From assembly GCA_037447655.1 (NCBI GenBank), contig JBBHKE010001565.1:1-40363 (forward strand): DNA of 40,363 bases, read 5' to 3'. Positions 30,186-40,177 of this stretch are shown piece by piece. The stretch is from Zygnema cylindricum. Its lineage: Eukaryota; Streptophyta; Zygnematophyceae; Zygnematales; Zygnemataceae. The notes beneath the pieces are model-generated. The model did not search any database. It was not told the DNA's origin and saw only the letters and a program-made list of their open reading frames with translations. Both the position numbers and the translations under genes were made by a program. Each line of letters begins with the position of its first letter. Position 1 is the first letter of the stretch.

Positions 30186-31249
30186 TGAAACTCTGAGACC
30201 TCCATAAGTCCTCAGAGTGGACAGCTTCTAAGAAGCCTCTAGGAAAACATTGACCCTTTTGTGTTTCAGCAAAAACAACTGCCACCCTAGCAGACAATAA
30301 CTCTAACCACCTTCACCACTGTAAAGGGAAGACTCCTCTGAGCCGATAGCAAAAAGAATCTATGAATTTGCTCCCCTGAGCAGTAAGTTATGGAGGGTCA
30401 AAGTTGACCTTTTGTACAGAAGCTCTCTAATGAGAGGGTCCAATCTCCTAATTTTTCTAAGTCCTATCTCTCTCAAAGACTCTATCTACTGATGTACGGA
30501 ACCAATTAGATTTCTCCTCCGTACATAAAAGTACAGCTGCCAGTGTATTTTCTGTATGAACATTGTACGATATGGCCTAAATGTCGACACGTGGTATATT
30601 CGGATTCGCTCCCTTAATCCTCGGAGATGTCGCGATCTAATGCCATTCCGCCACGTGTCATCCGATGTGGCTATGATCAAAAACCACCAAAATTCCCTTC
30701 CGCGATCTCGGCGTTTAATTTAGGCCGTCCGATTAAATTCACATTTAATCGTAGCCGTAATAAATACATGCGTGGTATTCGTTTCGGTAATGAAATAAAT
30801 GCGCCGTATTCGTTTCTTATCCGTACCGTAATCCGTACTTTTAGATTACTGGATCTATGTCTCCCGTAAAACTATTTCAGTTAAATGAACTAACCTACGT
30901 ATAAATGTTTAAATATTTATCAAACCCTATATTACGTAACAGTATCTCTAGAGTTAACGGTTAGAGCTACCGGCTACCGGCGGTTTACTGGCCGGCAGGT
31001 TCCACGTTCAAATCCTGGAGATGGTTACATATTTTAGTAAACATATCCTTAATTATAAAAAAACTAATATTTATACCCCGTAAACCTCTAAATAGCCTTG
31101 GTAGCCATGGCTCTAGCTTCCTCTCCAATTTCTCAGTGACAGCGACAAGTTTGAGAGTTGGAGAGAGAAGTTAGAGGTAGACTGCCTCGGCTTCTTTCTT
31201 ATTTCTATTCAAACCTAGAAAATACTTTAAAAAACCATTAATTTCTACA
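30186..31249 (-). repeat. Copia-2 3' LTR
   Basis: A 1064-bp LTR. Against the other LTR the outer 165 bp differ at about 19 sites, while the last 165 bp differ at about 4. It contains the tRNA-like segment 30941-31025. A possible minus-strand TATAAATA box lies at 31068-31075. Confidence 0.93.
30941..31025 (+). ncRNA. tRNA-like segment (class II), copia-2 3' LTR
   Basis: An 85-nt segment. Acceptor-like stem AGTATCT/AGATGGT (6 of 7 pairs including one wobble), T-arm CCACGTTCAAATCCTGG (one mismatch, box-B-like GTTCAAATCC), and a short V-arm hairpin CTGGCCGGCAG. The D arm and anticodon stem are poor. It is more likely a tRNA-derived relic than a working gene. Confidence 0.4.
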
Positions 31250-31262
31250 CTCCCCTTATTTT
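31250..31262 (-). promoter_or_regulatory. Copia-2 polypurine tract
   Basis: AAAATAAGGGGAG on the minus strand directly before the 3' LTR. Confidence 0.85.
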
Positions 31263-31364
31263 CTAGTCAATCTTTAATTTCAAACCACACTTCTCCCTGC
31301 AGAAAATTAGCTTAGGGGAAGGCACAGGTTTGGTCATCATATCTGCTACCATCTCACTATCTGG

Positions 31365-32258
31365 TCAGTACTCTAAACTGATTATTTTGTTTTCTACTTT
31401 CTCTCTAACAAAGCTGAGTCTGATGTCCATGTGTTTGGCTTTAAAATGATGTTTAGGATTGGCAGATATAGCGATTGCAGCCTGATTATCACAAAGTATT
31501 TTTTGCACACCACTCTTAAGGTGACCAAGCTCACCAAGCAAAGACTTGACCCACATCAATTCTTTTACAGCAGAGCAAGAGGCCATATACTCAGCGTCCA
31601 TGGTGGACTGAGCAATAAATTTTTGCTGTTTGCTACTCCAACTGCAAGCCCCATCACCCACATATAATACATATCTAGAAGTACATCTCCTCATCGGAGC
31701 ATCACCATAACTAGCATCACTCCAAGTAGTGATGTCAATATTCTCCCCACCCAAATGCAACCATAGATCCCTAGTTCCTATCAAATATCTAAGGACTCTC
31801 TTAGCTGCCTCCCAATCCCTCTTAGTGGGAGCATTTAGACTTCTACTCTGCACTCCTGCAGCTGCATCTAAATCCGGCCGGGTACAAGTCATAAAATAGA
31901 TTAGACTTCCCACTACTTGTCTGTAAGGAATAGTCTGCATGAATTTCTGTTCTTCAAGAGATAATTCCTCGTCTAAGACTATGACTCTTTCTTCCTCACT
32001 CCCCTCACTTCCCTTCTTAAACTCCATTGGAGTTGTACAACTATTAGCTTTATCTATTTGAAATTTTTCAAGCAGGTTCCCTATTGCTTCTTTTTGAGTC
32101 AATCTTATAATTTTTCTTTTTCGGTCTCTCTCTACTTGAATTCCCAAAATATATGTTGCTTCCCCTATATCTTTCATTTCAAATCTCCCCTTAAGATCGG
32201 TTTTCAGTTTATTAATTTTTTCCATTGATTTACTTAAAACAAGCAAATCGTCAACATA
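31365..32258 (-). pseudogene. pol: Copia-2 RT C-terminal half and RNase H
   Basis: Open over 290 codons. It starts at the intact RT catalytic box YVDD (32258-32247), followed by LLVLSKSMEK, FEMKDIGEATYILGIQVER and TPMEFKKGSEG. Then comes PYRQVVGSLIYFMTCTRPD, the junction to RNase H. RNase H has WSDASYG, DAEYMA and CDNQAAI, so all three acidic residues are readable. In family 1 the equivalent segment has stops after PYR and before ELG. The frame ends at 31365, 115 bp before the polypurine tract. The upstream part of RT is in a different frame. Confidence 0.93.
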
Positions 32259-32823
32259 AATTGCAATAAATATAAAACCTTCCTCATCTTCGAAAATATA
32301 GATTGAGTGATCTGAGCTGATCCGGATATATCCCAGACTGGTAAGAAACTCATCAAGCTTCTTATACCCTGTCGAGGCGCCTGTTTCAAACCATAAAAGA
32401 TTTAATCAGCCGGCATACCGTACTCTCCTCTCCTTCCTCCACAAACCCTTCGGGTTGTCGCATGAAGATCTCCTCTTTTAATTCTCCATACAAAAAGGCT
32501 GTTTTGATGTCCATCTGGTGCACTTCAATGTCTTCCGCTGCTGCCAGGCTGAGAAGTATGCGGACGGAGGGAAATCTGACCACCGGGGCAAAGGTTTCCT
32601 CGTAGTCAATTCCCTCCTTTTGTGTAAATCCCTTCGCCACTAATCGGTCCTTGTAGCGCTCGATTTTGTTATCTGGGTTCAGTTTTAATTTGAAAACCCA
32701 CTTACAACCGATTGGTTTTCGGTTAGGTGGACAATCCACCAGCTCCCAAGTATCGGCTGCCATAATTGAGGCCATCTCCTCATTGATGGCTGTCTTCCAC
32801 CGGTTTCTTTTTGGACAAGTCAT
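32259..32823 (-). pseudogene. pol: Copia-2 RT N-terminal half
   Basis: Open from 32823 to 32386: KTAINEEMASIMAADTWELV, GCKWVFKLKLNPD, RLVAKGFTQKEGIDYEETF, VHQMDIKTAFLYGELKEE and MRQPEGF. The first catalytic Asp is present in the MDIKTAF motif. A frameshift after CRLIKS (about 32400) breaks the LYGLKQAPRQ region. The frame then continues to the YVDD box at 32258. Confidence 0.92.
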
Positions 32824-33471
32824 CGCCTCTCCATAAGTTTGAGGTTCATCTTGATGAGATAGTTTAGTTACCTTGTTATTAACCTGTTTTTCTTGTAGTC
32901 TTTTGCTACTTCTCCTTCCCCCCTCAAAATCTGAGGCCGGAATAGATGGTTCTCGTGGATTATTTCGAACAAACTCGGCTTCTCCCCTATCCTTTCATTC
33001 CGAATCAGTTTCCACCACGTCTTTCGCTTCGGGTAGAGTTGTCACTGAAGTTTCCATAGCCAAGTCCTTTTCGGTCTGATTTGTACCTGCAAGAATATCA
33101 TCTTCTCTAAAACCTGGATAGTTAGGAAGCTCAAAGTCATCGGAATATTTTTACTCAAATCTGATTTTTACTGACTTTGTATACTTGAAGGGATCCACAG
33201 ACTTTCCTTTATCCATAACTACTAGATGCTGTACTAAGATTATGTCTTCCCTTTTTAAATCGTAAACTCTATATCCTTTAACATCCTCATCATATCCTAA
33301 TAAGTATCCCGATTTTCCTTTAGGATCTAGCTTCCAATTGGATCGATCTGTATCTAGACTGAAAACTTGACTGCCGAAAACCTTTAAGTGAGATATGTCT
33401 GGTTTCCGTCCTGTCCATCTCTCATAAGGTGTTTTATCTTTTATAGCTGATGAAAGAACTCTATTTTTGAG
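32824..33471 (-). pseudogene. pol: Copia-2 integrase C-terminus and linker
   Basis: Readable in order: TPYERWTGRKP, HLKVFGSQVF, GYLLGYDEDVKGYRVYDL, then an acidic linker with GGRRSSKRL. In-frame stops occur in the linker (about 33152 and 32995). The left end joins RT at MTCPKRNRWK. This is the expected copia order. Confidence 0.82.
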
Positions 33472-34287
33472 TTAATTAGCACAGTTCATTGCTTCTGCCC
33501 AAAACCTTTTTCCTATCTTTTTATCTGACAACATACTTTTAGCACTATCACTTAGTGTTCTATTTAACCTTACAGCTACCCCATTCGATTCCGGGTTTTC
33601 TGGAACTGTCTTTTGATGTTGGACTCCATCTTCCCTCAGAAAATCCTCAAACTGGTTAGAAGTATACTCCCCACCATTGTCACTCCTTACTCTCTTGATT
33701 GGAGTTTCATGGAGTTTTTCACTCCATGCTTTATATTGTCTAAAACAATCGTGAGCTTCTGACTTGTTTTTCAAAAAATACACCCGAGAATACCGAGACC
33801 AATCATCAGTGATAGTCATCATAAAGCTCTTCCCCTCCGGTGAGGGCACTTTAGCCGGTCCCCAAATATCTGTGTGTACTAGATCTAGAATTTTTTCTCC
33901 CTTATAGGTGGTTGTTTTAGGAAAAAGTAATCTGTGTGTTTTACCTTGAGCACATCCACTACAATCACTTATATTATCACTCTCACTAAACATAATCCCT
34001 TCCACCACTCCCATTTTTTTCATCTCTCTTAACTTGTCTAGATTCACATGCCCAAGCCTCTTATGCCACATCATAATATCATGAACACCAGCATAATAAA
34101 GTTTCTTCGTTTCATTACTTAAAACCAGCCTAAACATCCCATGGCTACCTTTCTCAGCAATGAAATAGACATCCTCCTCAAAATTAGCAGTAAAGACTCC
34201 TTCCATAGTGCTAATAAAAAAACCCTTATCATCTAATACAGATGTAGAGATGAGGTTTTTGTTCAGCTCCAGAAAAAAATAATACAT
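33472..34287 (-). pseudogene. pol: Copia-2 integrase (HHCC and catalytic core)
   Basis: A 271-codon open frame. HHCC module: WHKRLGHVNLDKL and CSGCAQGK. Core: first Asp in VHTDIWGP, second in RSDNGGEY, 58 or so residues apart as in copia integrases. The Glu expected in NGVAERLNRT is Val (33571-33573), so strand-transfer activity should be lost. PENPESNG also departs from the usual PYTPQQNG. A stop after NCAN separates it from the C-terminal domain. Confidence 0.93.
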
Positions 34288-34299
34288 CGGAGAATGTTA

Positions 34300-34488
34300 C
34301 TACGGATGTCTTCTTTCAACTAACCTTTTCAAATCTACCGATCCTACAAGAGTAGTGGTGACTATCCTCCCATCCCCGTACTCTATCTCTACGGTGGGAA
34401 TCTTTCCTATCTTAGTGAACAGGTGCCTATCCTTACACATGTGCATGGAGGCACCTGAATCTATAATCCAGCCTACTTCACCTTCCAA
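34300..34488 (-). pseudogene. pol: Copia-2 protease
   Basis: The catalytic motif IIDSGASMHMCKDRHLF is intact near the start, followed by IEYGDGRIV and TLVGSVDL. The frame ends at 34300 after a shift and the next segment (integrase) starts in a different frame. Unlike family 1, the protease active site is conserved. Confidence 0.88.
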
Positions 34489-34506
34489 TCCACCGTAAGC
34501 ACATTT

Positions 34507-34874
34507 CTACCTTCGTGGAATTTCTACCTCGTTTTTCGCCTCCAACTCCTCATCTAAAAGGAGCTCATTGTCCTCGTCCTCGAATTCCGCATCATGTACC
34601 TGTGTCACAATGGCCTTTTTCTTTCCCCTCGGGGTACTACCTGTCTGCCCCTCCTTTAACCGAAGCTCGGTTAGCTTAGTGCACTCTGCCATATAGTGCC
34701 CAAGTTTCTTACAAAAATGACATAAACCTTTGGGAGCCCTTCGTCCGAACTCGTCGGTCTGATTTTTCTGCTCCCTCCCCCCATAGTTTCCGATCGGTTT
34801 CCGAGAATCCTTGTTCCTCCAATCAGTCGCAGTTGCCAAGGCTTGGCCACTCTTTCCTCCCCTTCGGATCTCAA
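34507..34874 (-). pseudogene. gag: Copia-2 nucleocapsid
   Basis: A perfect CCHC zinc knuckle, CHFCKKLGHYMAEC (C-x2-C-x4-H-x4-C), follows a basic N-terminal part. It is followed by an acidic stretch (EFEDEDNELLLDEELEAK). It would bind element RNA. It is separated from the capsid by a 1-nt shift near 34920 and from protease by a stop at 34507-34509. Confidence 0.88.
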
Positions 34875-34884
34875 TCGTATTCTC

Positions 34885-35619
34885 TCAAACGAGAATCATC
34901 CCTACCACTGAGTTCCATATCCACCTTAAGTCCGGCAAGTCCTGCACACGGTTGACTATGTTCTCGAACTCATCAGGTAACTTCATGAGTAAATAGTTAA
35001 CTTTTTCTTTTTCACTAAAATCTTTCCCCGCACTCTCTAGCTCCATGAAGAGTGTAGCAAGCTCATTGCAAAAATCCAACATCTTCCCCCCATTGTATAC
35101 ATACTCCTTAACTTTCTGATCAGCCAACTGTTGTTGCTGAATCGTACCACTTCGGTACATCTCTATGAGAGCCATCCAAAGATCGGATGCCCTTTCTACC
35201 TGCAAATGAGGACATGCAAGTCCTTGAGTGAGATAGCGTAGGATGAAGTGCTTTCCCGCCATATTGTTGAAGTCCCAGGTTTCAGTATCATTCTCCTCGT
35301 TCCTCGAAATAGGTGACATGAATGCCGAACCAGTTGCTATTGGTGTGGTCGCCTCCTTCTCCTTTCCTTTGTCCACCATTTCTCCTTCCTTTGTTTCCTC
35401 CGTTGAAGGTGGATCCTCTTTCCTGGTGAATCTGCTTCCTCCAAACCCTGGAGGGATTCCAAGACTTGATGGACGCCCCAACTGTCCACTCCCTATCCCC
35501 CAAAACCTTTTTTCACATAGATCTCCTATCATTATACTTTCCCAGTATATGAAGCCAGTTCCATTAAAGATTGTTCCCCTAGAGGGTGGGCCCATAACCT
35601 GAAACTCTGAGACCTCCAT
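34885..35619 (-). pseudogene. gag: Copia-2 Gag capsid
   Basis: A 244-codon frame. The first eight codons lie in the LTR. Codon 9 (ATG, 35595-35593) lies inside the primer-binding site, giving the phase Q-V-M-G seen also in family 1. The body contains GTGFIYWESIM, an ACPHLQVERASDLWMALIEMY-like capsid segment and KVNYLLMKLPDEFENIV, all typical of copia Gag. A 1-nt loss near 34920 throws the C-terminus out of frame. The start may be M1 in the LTR or M9. Confidence 0.88.
35585..35599 (-). promoter_or_regulatory. Copia-2 primer-binding site, initiator tRNA-Met anticodon arm
   Basis: GGTTATGGGCCCACC on the minus strand starts immediately after the 5' LTR. It is a 15-nt perfect complement to GGUGGGCCCAUAACC, which spans the anticodon stem and loop of plant initiator tRNA-Met (recalled). 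The primer would be a tRNA fragment ending near nucleotide 40, not the intact CCA end. Confidence 0.85.
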
Positions 35620-36664
35620 AAGTCCTCAGAGTGGACATCTTCCAAGAAGCCTCTAGGATAACTCTGACCATTTTGTGTTTCAGCAAAAACAACTGCCACC
35701 TTGGCATACAATAACTCTGACCACTTTCACCTTTGTAAAGTCAAGAATCCCCTGAGTTGATAGCAAAAAGAATTTATGAATTTGCTCCCCTGAGCAGTAA
35801 GTTATGGAGGGTCAAAGTTGACCTTTTGTACAGAAGCTCTCTGGGAGAGAGGGTCCTATCTCCTAATTTTTCGAAGTCCTATCTCTCTCACAAACTCTAT
35901 CTAGTGATGTACGGAACCAATCAGATTTCTCCTCCGTACATAAAAGTACAGGTGCCGGTGTACTTTCTGAACGAACATTGTACGACATGGCCTAAATGTC
36001 AACACGTGGTATATCCGTATTCGCTCCTTTAATCCTCGAAGATGTCGCGATCCAATGCCATTTCGCCACGTGTCATCCGATGTGGCTATGATAAAAAACC
36101 GCCAAAATTCCCTTCCGCGATCTCGGCGTTGAATTTCGGTCGTCCGATTAAATTCACATTTAATCGTAGCCGTAATAAATACATGCGTGGTATTCGTTTC
36201 GGTAATGAAATAAATGCGCCGTATTCGTTTCTTATCCGTACCGTAATCCGTACTTTTAGATTACTGGATCTATGTCTCCCGTAAAACTATTTCAGTTAAA
36301 TGAACTAACCTACGTATAGATGTTTAAATATTTATCAAACCTTATATTACGTAACACTATCTCTAGAGTTAACGGTTAGGGCTACCGGCTACTGGCGGTT
36401 TACTGGCCGGCAGGTTCCACGTTCAAATCCTGGAGATGGTTACATATTTTAGTAAACATGTCCTTAATTATAAACTAACTAATATTTATATCCCGTAAAC
36501 CTCTAAATAGCCTTGGTAGCCATGGCTCTAGCTTCCTCTCCAATTTCTCAGTGACTGCGACAAGTTTGAGAGTTGGAGAGAGAAGTTAGAGGTAGACTGC
36601 CTCGGCTTCTTTCTTATTTTAATTCAGACCTAGAAAATACTTTAAAAAACCATTAATTTCTACA
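35600..36664 (-). repeat. Copia-2 5' LTR
   Basis: A 1065-bp LTR directly adjoining the primer-binding site. It carries the first eight codons of the extended Gag frame at 35619-35596 and the tRNA-like segment 36356-36440. Confidence 0.93.
36356..36440 (+). ncRNA. tRNA-like segment (class II), copia-2 5' LTR
   Basis: The better-preserved copy. Acceptor ACTATCT/AGATGGT pairs at all 7 positions (one T-G). T-arm and V-arm are as in the other LTR. A T lies at position 33 before the would-be anticodon. The anticodon stem has only 3 of 5 pairs and the D stem is not convincing. Confidence 0.42.
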
Positions 36665-36669
36665 GGGTG
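36665..36669 (+). repeat. Target duplication of copia-2, right (GGGTG)
   Basis: It matches 30181-30185 at 4 of 5 bases. Gypsy-2 sequence GTAATCACAGG resumes at 36670. Confidence 0.75.
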
Positions 36670-37107
36670 GTAATCACAGGTGACAAGGTTTAGCTTTCAA
36701 CAACTCATTACAAGTGTAAGATCGAGGGACAATCGGATCCTACGGGGAAATTTGCTCCTAAGTACATTGGACCATTTAGTGTAATCGAGATGATATCGTC
36801 AGTTGGTGCCAAATTAGAATTTCCGCCTTCAACAAAAATTCATCCAGTTATACACATCAGTCAACTGGAACTAGCAAAACTACGACCAGGTGAAAGAGAA
36901 GTGGAATTGGATCCTTCAATAATTATAGAACTTGGGGTCCACAGATGGGTAATAGATTGGGTTGGTCAACAGCTTAAGGTTGGCAGTACTATATTCTTGC
37001 AAGTGCATTATCTAGGATGGCCAGAAGATAAGTTAACTTTAGAAGATAAAAGTTCAGAGTTTTTACAAAGGTATTGGAGGGATAATAATTTAGAAGTCCC
37101 GTCCTGA
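36670..37107 (+). pseudogene. pol: Gypsy-2 integrase C-terminus with GPF module and chromodomain-like tail
   Basis: Continuation of Gypsy-2 pol after the copia insertion. APKYIGPFSVIEM is the GPY/F-type module, then KIHPVIHISQLE. The tail has VHRWVIDWVGQQ, QVHYLGWPEDKLTLEDKSS and LQRYWRDN. The Y-L-G-W-P...L-T-L-E-D spacing resembles chromodomains of chromoviruses. It is open from 36790 to TGA 37105-37107. It is better preserved than copy 1, which has lost the Trp of LGWP. One stop lies near 36692. Confidence 0.83.
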
Positions 37108-37138
37108 GAATTAAATGTGTTTTAACTAAAGTTAGTTA

Positions 37139-37156
37139 AATTTAAGGAGGGGATGA
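37139..37156 (+). promoter_or_regulatory. Gypsy-2 polypurine tract
   Basis: TAAGGAGGGGATGA directly before the 3' LTR. Confidence 0.8.
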
Positions 37157-38121
37157 TGTAATAGTAACAATGGATCGAACTTGTTCGTAATTGGGTATTT
37201 AAGTGTTACGAATATAGAGTTTTGAATTTGGTAGACGTCCGCGAAAGAAACGCATGATTTGGGGTTGTATTTTAAAAGATATAGTGATTGGTGTATTTAG
37301 GCCACAACACGAGGTCAAAATAACGAATGGGTGTTCATTGTTACGAGTTAAGGGTCAAACTAGCCACGGAATTAAGGTGTACGTTTATAAAGTACCAAAC
37401 GAAATCAATATTTCGTTAGGTACGCACGATGGTTCGTTTCGTACAATTTTTAGTACGAAACGTCACTTTCCCTTTATAAAATTTCGTAGGAAGTTTCGCG
37501 TGCGAAATTTGCGACGCATGTTCGTGTGAAATCGCGTTTTGATTCGCGCGCACTTTTTCACGTAAATGTTACGTAGTGAAACGAAACGTTTGATTGGTTA
37601 GATATTCAACTTAGTTAGTAAGATATTTCACACGTTTCTGCATTGGTCAGTCTTAGTCCTTGTTGATCAATGATTGGCCGAGGTAAAACCTGTTCAACGG
37701 AGCGTTGACTCTGGCATGCCGAGCCCAAGGCTATGATGGATTAATAGTGAAGTTTAAGAGACCAGTAGACATCTTTTCCTTTGGAAAAAATTGTGGAGAT
37801 TCTAACTAATCTTGGTCCTGAGCGATTAAAACCAAGTTGGAGCAATGGCATTTTTGCACTGATATCTCTTACAAACTAAGTAGTGTTTTAGTAGTTAAAA
37901 GATAGAATTATTAGGAGTGGAGAGTAGTGGAAAACACTTTAAAAAGAAGGGTTGAGCCACGAGGGCAAGAGACCAAGCTAATGTTATGTGGACAAAAGCT
38001 TCTTCTACTTTAAAGTTTATCCTTATGTGAGTGCTTTCCGATGTGGATGTGTTTTTTCCAATGTGTGGTTGAAATTTGTTGTAGTAATGGGATTTTCTGA
38101 GCGGTAAGAGATCCTATTACA
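37157..38121 (+). repeat. Gypsy-2 3' LTR
   Basis: A 965-bp LTR, TGTAATAG to ATTACA (TGTAA/TTACA inverted ends). It contains the perfect hairpin CGTTTCGTAC/GTACGAAACG at 37435-37462. Confidence 0.92.
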
Positions 38122-38126
38122 CATCC

Positions 38127-39958
38127 ATATTAGTAATGGGTACCACCCCTTGTGTCAAAGAAAAGTTTTATCTGTCATTTTGCTCAAAAACTTAGCGTCG
38201 TATAGCTAAATGTACAACGTTACAAATAAATTGCAAAAATATAGAGTATATTTTACATCATATTCAAACTTATAATGTACCACAAGTTGTCCCCTTTTGG
38301 TTTTTGACCCACGATCATGTCATCTTTAAGCATTATCTTAAAACACATTGGCGATGTGTTTTAAGTTTAGGTAACACCTTGCCACAAAAAGAAAGACAGA
38401 TTCTTACGTGTCACAATCCGACAATTTTAAATGACGAGAAAAAGTACAGGGTTGTTTCCTTTTGTCTTCTTGCATCTTCCACGGATTATTTTTTTGAGGG
38501 GTCTCATGGATTCAATGCCATTCTTGTAAATATGAAAGTTTTGTGAAGGCGCTACCCCATCTCACACTCACTATCTCTCGCACCTTTCGCCCCATGCCCC
38601 CTTCAAACTTCACCATTTCGCATTCTCTCAATGTGGCTCTAAGTTCACCAGTAAGGGACGGAGGAAAACATTTAAAGCGACGAACAAAGTCACGCTAGAA
38701 AAAATCCAACAAAAACGCAGAAAAAATAAAAAATACAATAAAGGGCCTCATTAATTTTGTTTTCGTTCATGGCGATCAGACGGGAGAGGCAAATGGAAAA
38801 AAAAAATTGTTCTACGCAAAATCATGCGACGTATCAAAATGTTTCAAAAAATACGACGTGTTACGACACAGACGTTGACAGCTGTCACGGGCATTGTTGA
38901 CGTATACTATCGTCATAGCTTTAAGTATTAGCTTCGTTGTCACGTATTACGACACTTAAAAATCGCGTACGGCGAATCTTCGCTACAATACAAAGTAAGC
39001 TAGTTAAGTTACAATTACACAGGGCCGTACCCTAAGTCACATGTAACATCTACATATATCACAAAATTAAGTTGCATTTACAAGTGTTAGAGGGTGTCCC
39101 TATGTCTTAAAGTATTGATTTTTTTTTGTCGTTTCCCCCCAAAATTTAGTCCCCAACGAGAAAAATTTTTGGCGTACGGAAAAATTGATTTTACCACAAT
39201 AAAATGAATGTAAATTCGATAAATTAGAATGTACTCCATGTTTGTCGACTTATGTGCTCAGTTTTTATTTGTCATATTTTCTACCTTGAGGCACACGAAT
39301 CTAACTCATCATTAAGATCACCTTGCGTGGTGATTTTAGTAAAGGTATCGCCCAAGCAAACGAATGAAAAACGTTCCATGCACGCGCCACACGAGTGAGA
39401 AAATTTTGACAGGAGGGAGAGTACTAGCGTGTTTTTTCCTTACCCGTCACGTGCATGTACGGAACTTTGTTCATAGGGGTTTTTGACCTCTACTTTCATT
39501 CATGGGTCCTTTGTGAAAGTTTACGCTGTCGTCGCCTCTCCTCTCATTCTCACACTCCTGCTATTATCTCATATTTCTTGGAGCAAAATACGGCGATACT
39601 AGTATGAAATAAAATAGATTTTAAAAATAAAGATTTTGACTACCTTTGGCGTTTTTTGATGGGCAGATCAAGTGAGAATATATGAAAAAACGACATCGAA
39701 AAGCCATGGCGAAAGGTTTTGGAATTAGTGACGTCTATGTTGTCACAAGTGAGCATGACGCCACAATGTCACAAAACCCTATACATATAAAATGTCACAA
39801 AAATCTAAACGTCTACAATTGTCGCTGTTTTTGTAAGCATCACGAATTGTTAGGAAGCTTCGTAATCGTCCTCAACCGTCACAAGTTGTACCTACATTTA
39901 CAACCTTCACCCTTCAAAGTTCCGATTTCATTTTCGCACATTGCAACGTTGTGAAAGG
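38127..39958. other. Gene-free right flank
   Basis: No convincing gene. The open frames at 38304-38546 and 39682-39954 have no recognisable motif. A perfect 12-bp-arm hairpin lies at 38337-38365. The block at about 39405-39545 resembles 1990-2185. CGAC/GTCA-rich wording at 38820-38960 is unexplained. Confidence 0.5.
38337..38365. repeat. Perfect 12-bp inverted repeat
   Basis: CTTAAAACACAT and ATGTGTTTTAAG separated by TGGCG. No T-run follows, so a Pol III terminator is unlikely. Confidence 0.7.
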
Positions 39959-39960
39959 TA

Positions 39961-40177
39961 CACCATGTATCGCTATTAGTGTTAAGGTTTTTTTTGCCAC
40001 TTAATACATATTTTTTTCGTACATACATGTGGGATTGTGGATTTGACGGTTGCGGTTGAAAGGTAAGATTCTCAACTTCCGATTGGTGGCCTCAAATTGA
40101 AAATCGAACAATTGTACACGGAGAAAAAATGTTTTAAGTGGTAAAAAAAACATTAAGACCAACAACGATACACAGTG
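39961..40177. mobile_element. MITE-like TIR element, diverged copy
   Basis: A 217-bp segment. Left end CACCATGTATCGCTATTAG, inverted right end starting CACTGTGTATCGTTGTT, TA on both sides (39959-39960 and 40178-40179). The interior is similar to 14427 onward rather than to the 200-bp elements on the left. It is non-coding. Confidence 0.65.

Larger units (their letters stand above)
30186..36664 (-). mobile_element. Copia family 2, full-length element nested in Gypsy-2
   Basis: A 6.5-kb minus-strand element: LTRs 30186-31249 and 35600-36664 (TGAAA...CTACA), a 15-nt primer-binding site at 35585-35599 and a polypurine tract at 31250-31262. Order is gag, NC, PR, IN, RT, RNase H. Its pol is related to but clearly distinct from copia family 1. 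It has fewer stops than family 1, but frameshifts in gag, between PR and IN, and in RT make it non-autonomous. Confidence 0.95.
23159..38121 (+). mobile_element. Ty3/gypsy chromovirus-type element, copy 2, with nested insertions
   Basis: Same family as 14807-22148. It is interrupted by a minisatellite-bearing segment in its 5' LTR (about 23284-24387) and by a full copia element with its target duplication (30186-36669). The interrupted pol resumes in the expected place at 36670. The 3' LTR is complete. The distal part of the 5' LTR, the primer-binding site and the start of the leader are deleted near 25018. Confidence 0.92.

Noticed and set aside
30627-30869. 80-codon plus-strand frame, also at 36042-36284 with about 95% identical translation
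   Set aside because: It lies in the two LTRs of copia family 2, antisense to the element. LTRs start identical, and the few differences include about as many amino-acid-changing as silent ones, so no selection is visible.
38304-38546. 80-codon frame starting with ATG in the right flank
   Set aside because: No recognisable motif, no conserved partner in the window, and length expected by chance in AT-rich DNA.
39682-39954. 90-codon frame with several Cys and His
   Set aside because: The Cys/His spacing fits no zinc-binding motif I know, and there is no supporting context.
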